From contig CAJFCJ010000126.1 of the NCBI GenBank assembly GCA_904063045.1, forward strand, positions 1-32,662: 32,662 bases of DNA, written 5' to 3'. The notes under the pieces were generated by a model, which was not told the DNA's origin, ran no database searches, and worked only from the letters and a program-made list of their open reading frames with translations. Position 1 is the stretch's first letter. Every line of letters starts with the position of its first letter. Position numbers and translations under genes: made by a program. Positions 22,322 through 32,662 of the stretch are shown here, one piece after another. Source of the stretch: Dimorphilus gyrociliatus. Taxonomy: Eukaryota > Annelida > Polychaeta > Dinophilidae.

Positions 22322-25300
22322 TAATTAAGTGGTTTAGCAGGGCATGTGCGTGGAACACAGAATTCAGGACTATTATCTTGGGATTCACAAAGATCTGGAC
22401 GACCGCATTGTGTACATTTATTTCTGTTCTTTCCACCACATTGACATCCATTGTTTTGACAACAAGCACAATCCTTTGTTGCATCATCAGCGCAAGGACA
22501 TCCACCCTTAGATTTGGTCCATGGATCTCTTACTTCTTCTTCGCGAGGATCACCACATCTATCAGGATATCCGCATTGCACACATTGTTGATGGTTAGAT
22601 TTGCTGCATTGACAACCTCCTGGATAACAACAAGCACAATCCATTCTACTCTTGTCGAAATAACATTGACATCCACCAGGACTCTTTGTCCAGATATCCT
22701 TCTTAATGACATTGACCAATTTTTCATCTTCAGCCTTTCTGAAGCCGTACAATTCAGCTCTAAGACCTACACAGTTGTTGTTTGATTTAACTGGCACAAT
22801 TCTTACAAATTTAGCCTCGACTGGTTTACCATAGTATCTATGGAGACAATGATGTTTCCACGAATCATCATCTTTGTTTCCCTTCCACACCTTCACCTTT
22901 TCGGCATCGTCTTTATCCTTCAATGTTTCAAAGCTATTACCATCCTTAGATACTTCGAGAGTGTACTTCTTAACATAACAATCTTCTCCCTTGGCACCCT
23001 TTGTTCCGATACCGTGAACTCCCAACACATCACCAATGTCTACTGTAAGTGTTGGTCTCTCATCAGATGGAGAAGGCTTCCATCCAGACAATTTTGGTCT
23101 GCTGTTCTGGGCTTCGAATCCTGGTTGTTCAGTGCTACCGACAATATCACCATCTTCAATGATTTTACTGTGCATACCCAAAGGACGAGGCTTGGGTTTT
23201 GCTGGAGGATCGGGAACAAAGTATTTTTCATCTTCATTATCGCTATCATCATCTTGTTGACCTTGAGGTGGACGTCTATCAGGGAATGAAATGACATCAG
23301 TGGTTGTTTCAAGAGTAGTAGATGGAGTAGTGGTAGGAGGAGTGGTAGGAGCTTCAGTAGTTGGTTGTTCTGGTGTGGTTGGTTGTTCTGGTGTTGTTGG
23401 TTGTTCTGGTGTGGTTGGTTCTTCAGGAGTAGTTGGTTGTTCTGGTGTTGTTGGTTGTTCTGGTGTGGTTGGTTGTTCTGGTGTTGTTGGTTGTTCTGGT
23501 GTGGTTGGTTGTTCTGGTGTGGTTGGTTCTTCAGGAGTAGTTGGTTGTTCTGGTGTGGTTGGTTCTTCAGGAGTAGTTGGTTGTTCTGGTGTGGTAGGCG
23601 CTTCTGTGGTTGGAGCTTCTGTGGTTGGAGCTTCTGTGGTTGGAGCTTCTGTGGTTGGAGCTTCTGTGGTTGGAGCTTCTGTGGTTGGAGCTTCAGTTGT
23701 TGGAGCTTCTGTTGTTGGAACTTCGGTTGTTGGTGGAGTACCAGTAGATGGAGTTGTTGGTGGTTGATTTGTTGTGACTGGGATAATCTTAACACATTTG
23801 TTGTTTCTTCTGTTGAATCTGAAGCCTTTCTTGCATACGCATCTGTATCTGAAACCTCTGGCAACACATCTGGCAACTTTTCCGCATGGTCTTCTACGGC
23901 AGGGGTTGAATTTCATACATCCTCTCTTGCGGTTGTAGAAGAATCCCTTTTTGCAGACGCATCTGTATCCAGAACGGCCTCTTCTTTGACATCTAGATTT
24001 CAAACATGGCTTCTTGGCACATGGATTGACCTTGCCGTATTTCAAGCATCCTCTTCTTGGTTGATAGTAGAATCCCTTCTTACACAAACAGGTGAATCCG
24101 AAAGGACCACGTCTCACACATCTAGCGCTCTTACATGGTCTTTTTGCACATGGGTTTGGTCTTGTGTATTTAACACATCCCTTTCTGCTGTTGTATCTGA
24201 ATCCTCTCTTGCACAAGCATCTGTATCCGAAGAGTCCTCTTCTCACACATCTAGCTCCCTTGCATGGTCTCTTCAAACATGGATTGCGTCTGTTCAATTT
24301 GATACAACCTCTTCTTCTGTTGTAGACGAATCCCTTTTTACAAAGACATCTGTATCCAAACAATCCTTTTCTTACACATTTGCTTCCTTTGCATGGTCTT
24401 CTCAAACATGGGTTGCCCTTGATACATCCAAGTCGGCTATTATAGAATAATCCCTTCTTGCAAGTACATTTGTAACCGAATTTTCCACGTGTTGAGCATT
24501 TAGCTCCCTTGCATGGTCTTCTCAAGCATGGGTTGTATTTAACACATCCCTTTCTTGAGTTGTATCTGAATCCTCTCTTACAGACGCATCTGTAACCGAA
24601 GAGTCCTCTTCTCATGCATCTTGTTCCTTTGCATGGTTTCTTCAAGCATGGGTTCTTTCCGTATTTAACGCAGCCAGATTTGGCGTTGTATCTGAATCCC
24701 TTCTTACATTGGCATCTGATTCTTCTACCCAAAGTCAAACATCTAGCATTTCCTATGCAAGAGTTCTTCTTGCACAAGTTGACTGGTTTGGTCATCTTGA
24801 TACATCCCTTTCTTCTGTTGTATCTGAATCCCTTCTTGCATACACATCTGTATCCGAAAATGCCTCTTCTCATGCATCTTGCACCCTTGCATGGTTTCTT
24901 CAAACATGGGTTTGGTCTTGTGTATTTAACGCATCCCTTTTTACTGTTGTATCTGAATCCTCTCTTACAGAGACATCTGTAACCGAATCTTCCTCTTCTC
25001 ACACATTTAGTTTTCTTACATGGGTTCTTGGCACATGGATTATATTTCACACAGCCTTTAGCTCCGCGATAAATGAATCCTGGTCTACATAAACATTTGT
25101 ATCCAGTGATACCTCTTCTGATGCATCTGGATTTTTTGCATGGTCTCTTCAAGCATGGGTTCTTTCCGTATTTAACGCAGCCAGATTTGGCGTTGTATCT
25201 GAATCCCTTCTTACATTGGCATCTGATTCTTCTACCCAAAGTCAAACATCTAGCATTTCCTATGCAAGAGTTCTTCTTGCACAAGTTGACTGGTTTGGTC

Positions 25301-28300
25301 ATCTTGATACATCCCTTTCTTCTGTTGTATCTGAATCCCTTCTTGCATACACATCTGTATCCGAAGAGTCCTCTTCTCATACATCTTGCACCCTTGCATG
25401 GTTTCTTCAAACATGGGTTTGGTCTTGTGTATTTAACGCATCCCTTTTTGCTATTGTATCTAAATCCTCTCTTGCACAAACATCTGTAACCAGAAAGACC
25501 TCTTCTCAAACATCTGGCTCCCTTGCATGGTCTCTTTGAACATGGGTTCTTGTTGTATTTGATACAGCCTTTTGTTCTGTTGTAGAAGAGTCCCTTCTTG
25601 CAGACACATCTATATCCAGCAATACCTCTTCTGAGACATTTAGCTCCCTTACATGGTCTCTTCAAGCATGGGTTTGGTCTTGTGTATTTCACACATCCCT
25701 TTTTGCCATAATATCTGAAGCCTGGTTTACAAAGACATCTATAACCGTTGAAACCTCTTCTCATACATCTGGCTCCCTTGCATGGTTTCTTCAAGCATGG
25801 GTTGAAGTTGAATTTGACACAGCCTTTTTTGGCGTTGTATCTGAATCCTCTTCCACATTGACATCTGATTCTTCTGCCGAGAGATACACATCTAGCCTTT
25901 CCTTTGCAAGAATTCTTCTTGCACAATTGTGTAGCAGATCTCTTGCAAGATTTGGTTTTAGCATCAAAGATGCTTCTTGGTGGACAAACACATCTATGAC
26001 GTGAACCGATGTTGATACATCTTGCTTTTCCACATGGTTTTCTGGCACAAGGTCTGGACACACATCCAGCCTTTGCGCTATAATATTGACTTCTCTTGCA
26101 TACACATCTGTATCTAGTCAAACCACGACGGAAACATCTAGCTGGCTTTCTACATGGGTTGCTGTCACATGGGCTGGTCAAAAGTTTTTGACATCCCTTT
26201 GTTCTATAGTATTTTTGTCCAGATGGACAAATGCAACGGTATCCCTTCTTCAAACCGAAACATCTAGCTCCACGTTTACATGGGTTCTTGGCACAATAAT
26301 TGGGCACTGTTACAAAGATGCAAGTGATAATGATATGTTCATTGTGGATTATTTGTATAATCCTTTAATGGTCTACTTACAGTCAGATGTCTTTGGTGCA
26401 ACTCTGAGAGAACTGGCCTTGTTTCCTGGTTTGATTACGTCGTATTCTCCTGGTGGGAAACGGGCAATGGGATCAACATATCCTCCCTTGTCGTACAATT
26501 CCCATGTTTTCTTGCCAATAACTTTCAATGATTCGACTCTATCTCCAAATTTCAATTCAGATAATTCTGGAGTATCCTTTTCAACGACGATGAAATCTCC
26601 CTTGAAGTTTTCTTCATCGTACAAAATGATACCTTCTCTTGGCTCTTTCACTATCTTTCGTACACAGCCTTTGGCTTCATCGTATTCGAAATCATCATCT
26701 TTGCAGGTACATTTGAAACCATTGGCGAGATCGGCGCATGTTGCTCCTGTTTTGCATGGGTTTGGTTTACAATTGTCAACGTCTTCTGGGAGATCTCTGA
26801 TAGATGAAACTTTGTCATCAGCACCGTATCTCTTCAAAGTTGGGTATTTTCCTTGCTTCAAGATGACCAATTCGTCTTCATATTTGTCGTCATCATAGAG
26901 TTGCCATCTCTTGCCACCAAACACGATAGCGGATTCGGCAGTGTTATCACATCCGATTTGGGACAAATCTGGTACATCGTCCTTGACAACGCAACGTTTT
27001 CCCTTGAAGTTTTCTTCAGAGTAGAAAACGACTCCTTCCTTTGGATCTTCCTCTTTGTCATCATCGTCAGCATCATCATCGTCATCCAACGAAGAAGCAA
27101 CACATCCCTTGAGTCTGTCGTATTCCATTCCTCGTCGTGGACATTTGCATTCGTAGAATTTTTCTGTGAGTTCACAAGTGGCTCCACCCTTGCAAATGTT
27201 GTTGATAGAACAGTAGTCTCTGAAGCATTCCTTTTCTCTCTTGATGAATCCCTTTTTGCAGGTGAAACAGGAGTTCTTTTTGCAGGATTCTGTAAAGGTT
27301 ATTAATGAATTTTATTGCAAATACAAAATAACCTGCTCCTACTATATTCTACTTACGTTCGCATGTCTTGACGGCAAGTTTAGGTTGAATTTTGACCAAA
27401 TCTTCGAAATCTTCAATTTCCAATAAATGACTGTCGAATGGTTTGGAAGCAATGGCCTTCAATTCATCTTTGTCCAATCTCTTTCCAACACCAACAGCAA
27501 ATGTTGTTACCTTTGCAGTTTTAAGTGAATTAGCAGCAGCCAACGTGAGTCTCTTATTGTAAGATCTTCCATCTGTGACAACAATAGCAATGTGTGGTAC
27601 ATTCTTTCTTGCTGAAGCGAACGCTCTCTTAGCAGAAGTGAGAGCGGCAGCTGTGTTGGTTCCTCCTCTTGTGTATGGTGTGCTCAAGATGGCCTTAACA
27701 AGGCTCTGTTTGTTTGTGTACTTGGCAAAGGAGAATCTATTTCTAACGGAAGATGCGAATGTCATCAAACCAACACGAACATCTTTCTTTCCAATCTTCA
27801 TTTTGTTTACAACTTCGGCTGTGAATTTCTTGACTTCTTCAAAGTTATGAGCTCTGACAGATCCAGAAGCGTCCAAAACGAAAAGGATATCGGCTTCAGC
27901 GCCGCATCCATCTCCCATGTCTGGAACAGCAATACAACCCTTTCTCTTGTCATACACGTTTCCGATTGGGCAAGAGCATCTGTATCCACCACCATAATTG
28001 ATACATTTCGATCCTTCGACACAAATGTCTTTGTCTTCGCATTCATTGATGTCGATACATTTGTTGTTTTCTCTCTTGTATCCTCTTGGACATCTGATTG
28101 TTAGACCGTAATATGGTCTCAAAGAGCTGACCTTTGTTCTTGAAGACAAATTGATACAGTTTCCGGCGCGGGCGGCATAGGAGAAGTGTCTGAAGTATTT
28201 GCCGTTGTACAACAACCAGATTTTCTTTCCACTGACCATAACTGACTCGGCAGTGTTATCGAAAGGACCGAGGTTGGAGGAAGCAGAGTAGAATGTCTTT

Positions 28301-31204
28301 TGTTTTCCTTTACAGTCTCCATCATCGAAGAGAATGATTCTGTCACCACTTGGGATTTTTGGTTTAGCACATCCGTTACGTGTGTAGACAAATCCAGCTG
28401 GACAAGCGCAAACGAAGCTGCTCTTTCTGTTCGAACACTTAGCATTTCCTCTACAACGTCCGGCTTTGAAGCAAGCATCGTAATCTGTGTGAAGAGAAAA
28501 AGTATGTATTGATTTTTGTCAAGTAGTGTTTGTGAATCGATCGCAATGTGACTCTCTCTATGACCTTCAATTATAACACTTACAGCATTTTCCATCAGAT
28601 TCGTAATATCCTGGTCTGCATTTGATGCATTTCTTGCCGGATGGACATGCAGATTGACAGGCTCTTGAAGCAAGAGACAAATAGATACCACCCAAAGCAT
28701 TGAAGTCGCTGGCGGCGAAAGAATGCTTTGCTGTTGGTTCGGAAGCCATGGCTTTCAATTCTCCAGCATCCAAGTTGTGTCCGATTCCAACAGAAATCAA
28801 TTTGACGGATTTGTCCTTAAGGATTTTCTGTAAAACATATAACGATAGAAATATATATTAATGCTAATGTCTATGAAGTGTTCCGAAAACTCACATCAGC
28901 TTCTTGGATTGTTCTGCGGCGGTTGTTTGATCTTCCATCAGTGATTACAACAACGATTGTTGGAGTGTTCTTTCTGCTTTTTGGCAATACAGTCATACGA
29001 GTGAATTTCAAGGCTCTGTCAGTGGCAGTACCACCTCCTCTGTATCTGATTCTCAAAATGTTATCCAAGAGAGATTTCTTGCTGGAGTGTTTGTCCAAGT
29101 TGAATTCCAAGTAGGTTCTTGATTGGTATTTGACGACGGAAACACGCATGGCGTTTTTTCCAATAGTGAATTTAGAAGCAATGTTGTAGACAAATCTCTT
29201 CATTTTTTCAAAATTGTGAGATCCAACAGATCCGGAAGAATCCATGACGAAGACAATATCTGATTTGGAAGCACATCCTTCACCTAAATCGGGGATCTTT
29301 TGACATCCATCTTGTGAGTCATACACTGTTCCTTGTGGACAAGCGCATCTGTATCCTCCTCTTTGGTTAACACATTTAGCTCCATGTTTGCATGGTTTAG
29401 TTTTACATTCGTCAATATCGACGCATTTCCCTTTCACCAATTTTGATCCTCTGCTGCATCTTGGAATGGAATATCTATTGCAAGAATTGTAAACAACCTT
29501 CTTTCCATTCAACATGTAATAGGACATGCCGAATTTCTTTTGAATTGGGTATTTGACATTGTTGATCATGACCATCTTTTTGAGGTAGCTGCTCATGGTT
29601 CCGATGCTACTGAAGAGGTTGAATGACGTCTTCTTGCCGTTGAGTGTGAAGTAGAATCTTCCCTTTTGTTTAACATCACGGATGACATTAATACGTTTCT
29701 TTCCATATTGGAAATAGTAGTTTGATCCTGATGGTCTCAAAGAGAAACTCTTGCCATTGATTCTCAATGATGCGGTTCTGATTGATGTTCTTGGTGGTGT
29801 TGTAAGACCGCCGAAAGAAAGTTTGACTTGGTAGTTTTTACCGTTAAAGTTCAATTTATATGTGTTTGGAGTAGTTGTTCTGTTCAAATAGAGGTTATAG
29901 GTATAGCGGACTATTTGAATTTGTTAGGTGATTGAAACAGTAAGGTGACAAATTGTATTTACCTCATGAGACGGTATGTCTTCTTTGCAAAGTAAAAGAT
30001 CCAATGACTTCCGGAACGTGTGAGGGAGAATGATTTTCCACCAATTCTGAGTGTAGGTGTAGCTCTTCTTTGGGCAACACAGGCTCTGTTTCTTGTGTAG
30101 TATTTTCTTCCTCCTCTGTAGAAGTAGTAAGATCTTCCGCTTCCTCTATTTAATGTGTATCTGTATTTGCTTCCCAAAAGATAACTGTAGGAAGAGAATG
30201 GTTTGTAATGAATTGTCGTGGTTATGTTTTGAAAGGGTTGGGTGGAATGATTTTACTAACGTTTTGCTTCCGAGACCGATTGGTTTCATATTTTTGTCTA
30301 CGTAAACCTTGCGTTTGCTCTTTCCGTAAATGAAGTAATAGCGACTTCCCTCCAGGCGTAATTGAAATTTCATACCTCCGTAGTAGAGATATTTGACGCT
30401 GCTCTTCATCATTGATGAGATCTGAGAAGAAGTGTACCAAACCTTTTTGTTGTTTTTCAAAATGTAGTATTTCAAGCCATTTTTGTATAGACGGTATCTG
30501 ACGCCACCGATCATAATGTATCTGATACTGGCACCAGTAGTCTTTCCACGTCTGTTCAAGTAGATGGCTTTTCCGTTGATGATGTAATAATAACGGCCGC
30601 TCTTTGATTTGCGGAGTTCGTATTTCTTACCACCAATTCTGATGTATCTCTTGTAACTGGAGCGTTTGATGATTGTTTTCTTTGTATAGGTGACTTTTCT
30701 GTTACCAAAAGAAACGTATCTCTTGAGAGCTCCAATTCTGAAGAACCATCTACTTCCTTCTTTTTGTAGAAGGTAACGTTTTCCCCCGTAGATGTAGTAT
30801 CTGTGAAAGATGAAGTATAGGAATGAGAGGAAATCATTGAAGGTTTCACTCGATAAAGGGAATAATGGGATATGGAAGAGAGGCATTACTTTACCTTCTA
30901 TAAGAAACAAAACGCTTCTGTGTTGTTTTCTTACTGGTAGAGTATTTCCAGTAATTAACATAGAAGGTTCTACTTCCGATTTTATAGAAGTATCTACCAT
31001 CTTTAGCTTTTTGGATCAAATATTTATTTGTTCCATTTCTGAAGTAAGTTTTCGATTCAAATGTCTTGTAATATTTTGTTGGTCTAATGGTTTTTTTCAG
31101 GATAGAGCGTCCAACCGTTTCAGAGTCTGTTGGACTTTTCAATATAAGAGCTCCAGCTGTTGCTGCTAAGAGCACGATAAGGCAAACCGAGGTATCGGCA
31201 GCAT
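22321..31204 (-). CDS. Giant secreted mosaic protein, copy C (one-base break in signal peptide)
   Basis: Same exon plan as copy B, offset by 11411: 30895-31204, 30261-30800, 29963-30184, 28895-29879, 28584-28827, 27357-28484, 26381-27289, 22321-26306. Allowing for one missing base near 31190, the length is 2774 residues, 12 fewer than copy B, all in the PTT stalk. Domain order is identical: signal peptide, Tyr/Arg/Lys-rich repeats, EGF, VWA 1, crystallin, EGF, VWA 2, EGF, crystallin, EGF, crystallin, 20 EGF, PTT stalk, discoidin, two 10-Cys repeats. Substitutions from copy B cluster in EGF units 8, 11 and 13, in the first exon and in the last few codons (PLN instead of PTA at the C-terminus). 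The base missing at codons 5-7 is present in copy A, so the break is probably a read error, not inactivation. Confidence 0.87.
23297..23769 (-). repeat. Thr/Pro-rich coding repeats of copy C
   Basis: Same two families as in copy B (15-bp PTTEA units and 18-bp PTTPEQ/PTTPEE units), with 13 of the 18-bp units instead of 15. The order of PEQ and PEE units differs, as expected from unequal exchange or slippage within the repeat. Confidence 0.9.
23794..26296 (-). repeat. Array of 20 basic EGF-like domains in copy C
   Basis: Same 20-domain array as copy B. Units 8, 11 and 13 carry copy-specific residues: in copy C they are closer to their in-array relatives (units 8 and 12 share LKKP and ARCMRRG; units 9 and 13 share CIGNA). 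Conversion between units inside the array is likely. Positions 24777-26296 reappear as 1-1510. Confidence 0.88.
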
Positions 31205-31236
31205 ATTTGTTTGCAGGTTGTTGTTATCTAAGTTAC

Positions 31237-31292
31237 CTGAAATGATGAAAATTTTTAAGTTAATTCTGCTTTTGCTTTTTCGTTATACATAC
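31237..31292 (-). other. 5'UTR intron of copy C
   Basis: Identical in sequence and splice sites to the leader intron of copy A: G|GTATGTA donor and TTTCAG acceptor, 56 bp. The leader exon would be about 31293-31350. Confidence 0.55.
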
Positions 31293-31343
31293 CGGAGTCG
31301 AAAGTATATTTCGGCTCTGATGTTTTTACTCGATATCGTTTTG

Positions 31344-31404
31344 GTCGAGTGACAAAGATTTTTGAACTTTCTGTGATTTATATAGTTTTTTAATATTTGT
31401 TTAA
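31344..31404 (-). promoter_or_regulatory. Core promoter of copy C
   Basis: Same elements as copy A: TTAAACAAA element (plus TTTGTTTAA from 31396), TATATAAA (31377-31384) and TTGTCACTCGAC (31344-31355), with 29 bp from the first T of the TATA box to the start-site motif. Confidence 0.7.
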
Positions 31405-31405
31405 C

Positions 31406-32662
31406 ATGTTCGTTAGCACTCCTTTCTCCATATTTTTTTAATTGATTAGAAAGATGTGGCGTCTATTTTTGAACATTTTACATCTGTGTCTAAAAATAGA
31501 GATTCAATTTTATATACTCTTTTAAAGCAGTTTGTGAAAGGTCATAGTCTAATAGACTTTTTGTTCACAGTGAAATAGTTTTTTAGTAAAGGTTTGTTTT
31601 TTGTTACCCTTTTTCTTTACGTGTGATGTTTGTTGCTATGACTGTCTTTCTTATGTTTATTGTAATGATTTTGCAATGTTCTTTTTTACGTCGAAAATTA
31701 TATTATTTCCTTTTTGTGTTGAAATATAGATTGTTTTAGAAACTCCTTTGTTCAGTTAATGATCTTTTTGATAAGTTCTGTATCATAACAGCCTTTCATT
31801 GATACTAGATGTTGATCAAGCCTATTAAGAATTGGTTTTTATTTAGAAATATTTATCTTGAATTAGCAGACGTATTAGAAACGGGAAAATTTGGAAGAAT
31901 ATGTTGAAATTCTTAAGAAGTTTGAAGGGAACATTACATTGTTCACATGATATTATCGAGTTTTTGTCCAATAAAGCAATGTGATATATGCAATAACCGT
32001 AATTTGAGATAGCTGTAAACTTAATGGCAGATTAGCGTATATAACTCATGCTTAACTGTCTCGAAATGAGCTACATTTACAAGTGCAGACGTTATTGGAT
32101 GAAATTAGAAAGTTTACTCCTTTAAGTAAGTTTTCAACTACATAAAATACTATTAAGAGTCATTAAAGATTTTAATTACTAGTATTTAGTCGTTAAACCG
32201 TTGATAACATCAGTATTATAAAAATTAGTAACTTGTGACTGTATGTGAAAAACTTAGGTTCGAATACTCTCAAGATAATACGTTTTTTCTTTTTGTTTTC
32301 ATACTATGATTTACTACTTAACACTATTATTTAATTTAATGGTTAATAGTGATTCTGATTTCTCAAGTATTATAACAAATAAACTCTTTATAATAAAATT
32401 ATCTTAACTGTAAATTTGCATATTTTCTACTTTTTCGCAGAGATAAGGCGCTTTTTAAAACTAAATGTTAATACTAAAGCAAACATTGGTATGAGAAGAC
32501 ATTAGCCTAATCCTTTTTGAGAATTGTCCATGTTTTCTCAACTTTGCTCTCCATTATGGTGAACTTGTGCTCATTATACACGATTACTAGACAATATTCT
32601 ACAGGAGATTTTTTTGTTCTTATTGCTAAAATGCTTTCAAGAAATCGCCTATTCTTTTATTT
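31406..32662. other. AT-rich spacer upstream of copy C, repeat of 6611-7872
   Basis: No gene seen. The sequence repeats the spacer upstream of copy A with scattered one-base losses (for example in the T run near 31710, the A run near 31740, the G pair near 31829 and two losses near 32405) and a ragged last few bases. This pattern fits an unpolished end of an assembly. Confidence 0.65.

Larger units (their letters stand above)
24777..32662. repeat. Terminal direct repeat, right copy (matches 1-7872)
   Basis: Right-hand partner of the terminal repeat. The offset drifts from 24776 at the left edge to 24795 at the start codon and 24790 at the far end, which fits the net one-base losses in each copy. 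The implied period is about 24.8 kb. Confidence 0.9.

Overview
The window looks like animal (metazoan) nuclear DNA. It is AT-rich between genes, and every gene lies on the minus strand. The coding regions are split by short GT-AG introns of 56-99 bp, and promoters carry a TATA box. The proteins are secreted mosaics of animal extracellular domains: EGF, von Willebrand factor A (VWA), beta/gamma-crystallin and F5/8 type C (discoidin). I cannot name the phylum. The mix of very basic, Tyr/Lys/Arg-rich EGF arrays, VWA, discoidin and Thr/Pro mucin-like repeats resembles secreted bioadhesive, byssus-like or gland-matrix proteins. That role is inferred from architecture, not from a recognised orthologue.

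Layout, left to right (all genes read right to left): 1-6409, copy A of a giant gene, cut by the window edge and carrying many single-base deletions. 8055-9017, a small secreted protein with three EGF domains and a PTTEV/PTTEL tail. 10874-19794, copy B, an intact eight-coding-exon gene for about 2786 residues. 22321-31204, copy C, the same gene with about 2774 residues and one missing base in the signal peptide. The spacers (6.6-8.0, 9.2-10.7, 20.0-22.3 and 31.4-32.7 kb) are AT-rich and show no supported gene.

Two points matter for interpretation. First, positions 1-7872 repeat 24777-32662 with the same copy-specific variants; they differ only by small indels, almost all single-base losses in short runs. 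The two ends therefore look like one locus read twice, from a closed assembly path or a tandem array of about 24.8 kb. The real repeat unit probably holds two giant genes plus the small gene. The frame breaks sit only near the two ends and are best explained as uncorrected read errors. Second, copies B and C are almost identical from start codon to stop codon, introns included, yet their flanks are unrelated. This points to recent gene conversion or homogenisation.

All three kinds of gene share one promoter plan. A TTTGTTTRA element (forkhead-like when read on the minus strand) lies 7-12 bp before the TATA box. A GTCNNNNGAC start-site motif begins about 30 bp after the TATA box, and a 5'UTR intron follows. 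This suggests a co-expressed secretory-gland gene cluster whose products are laid down together.
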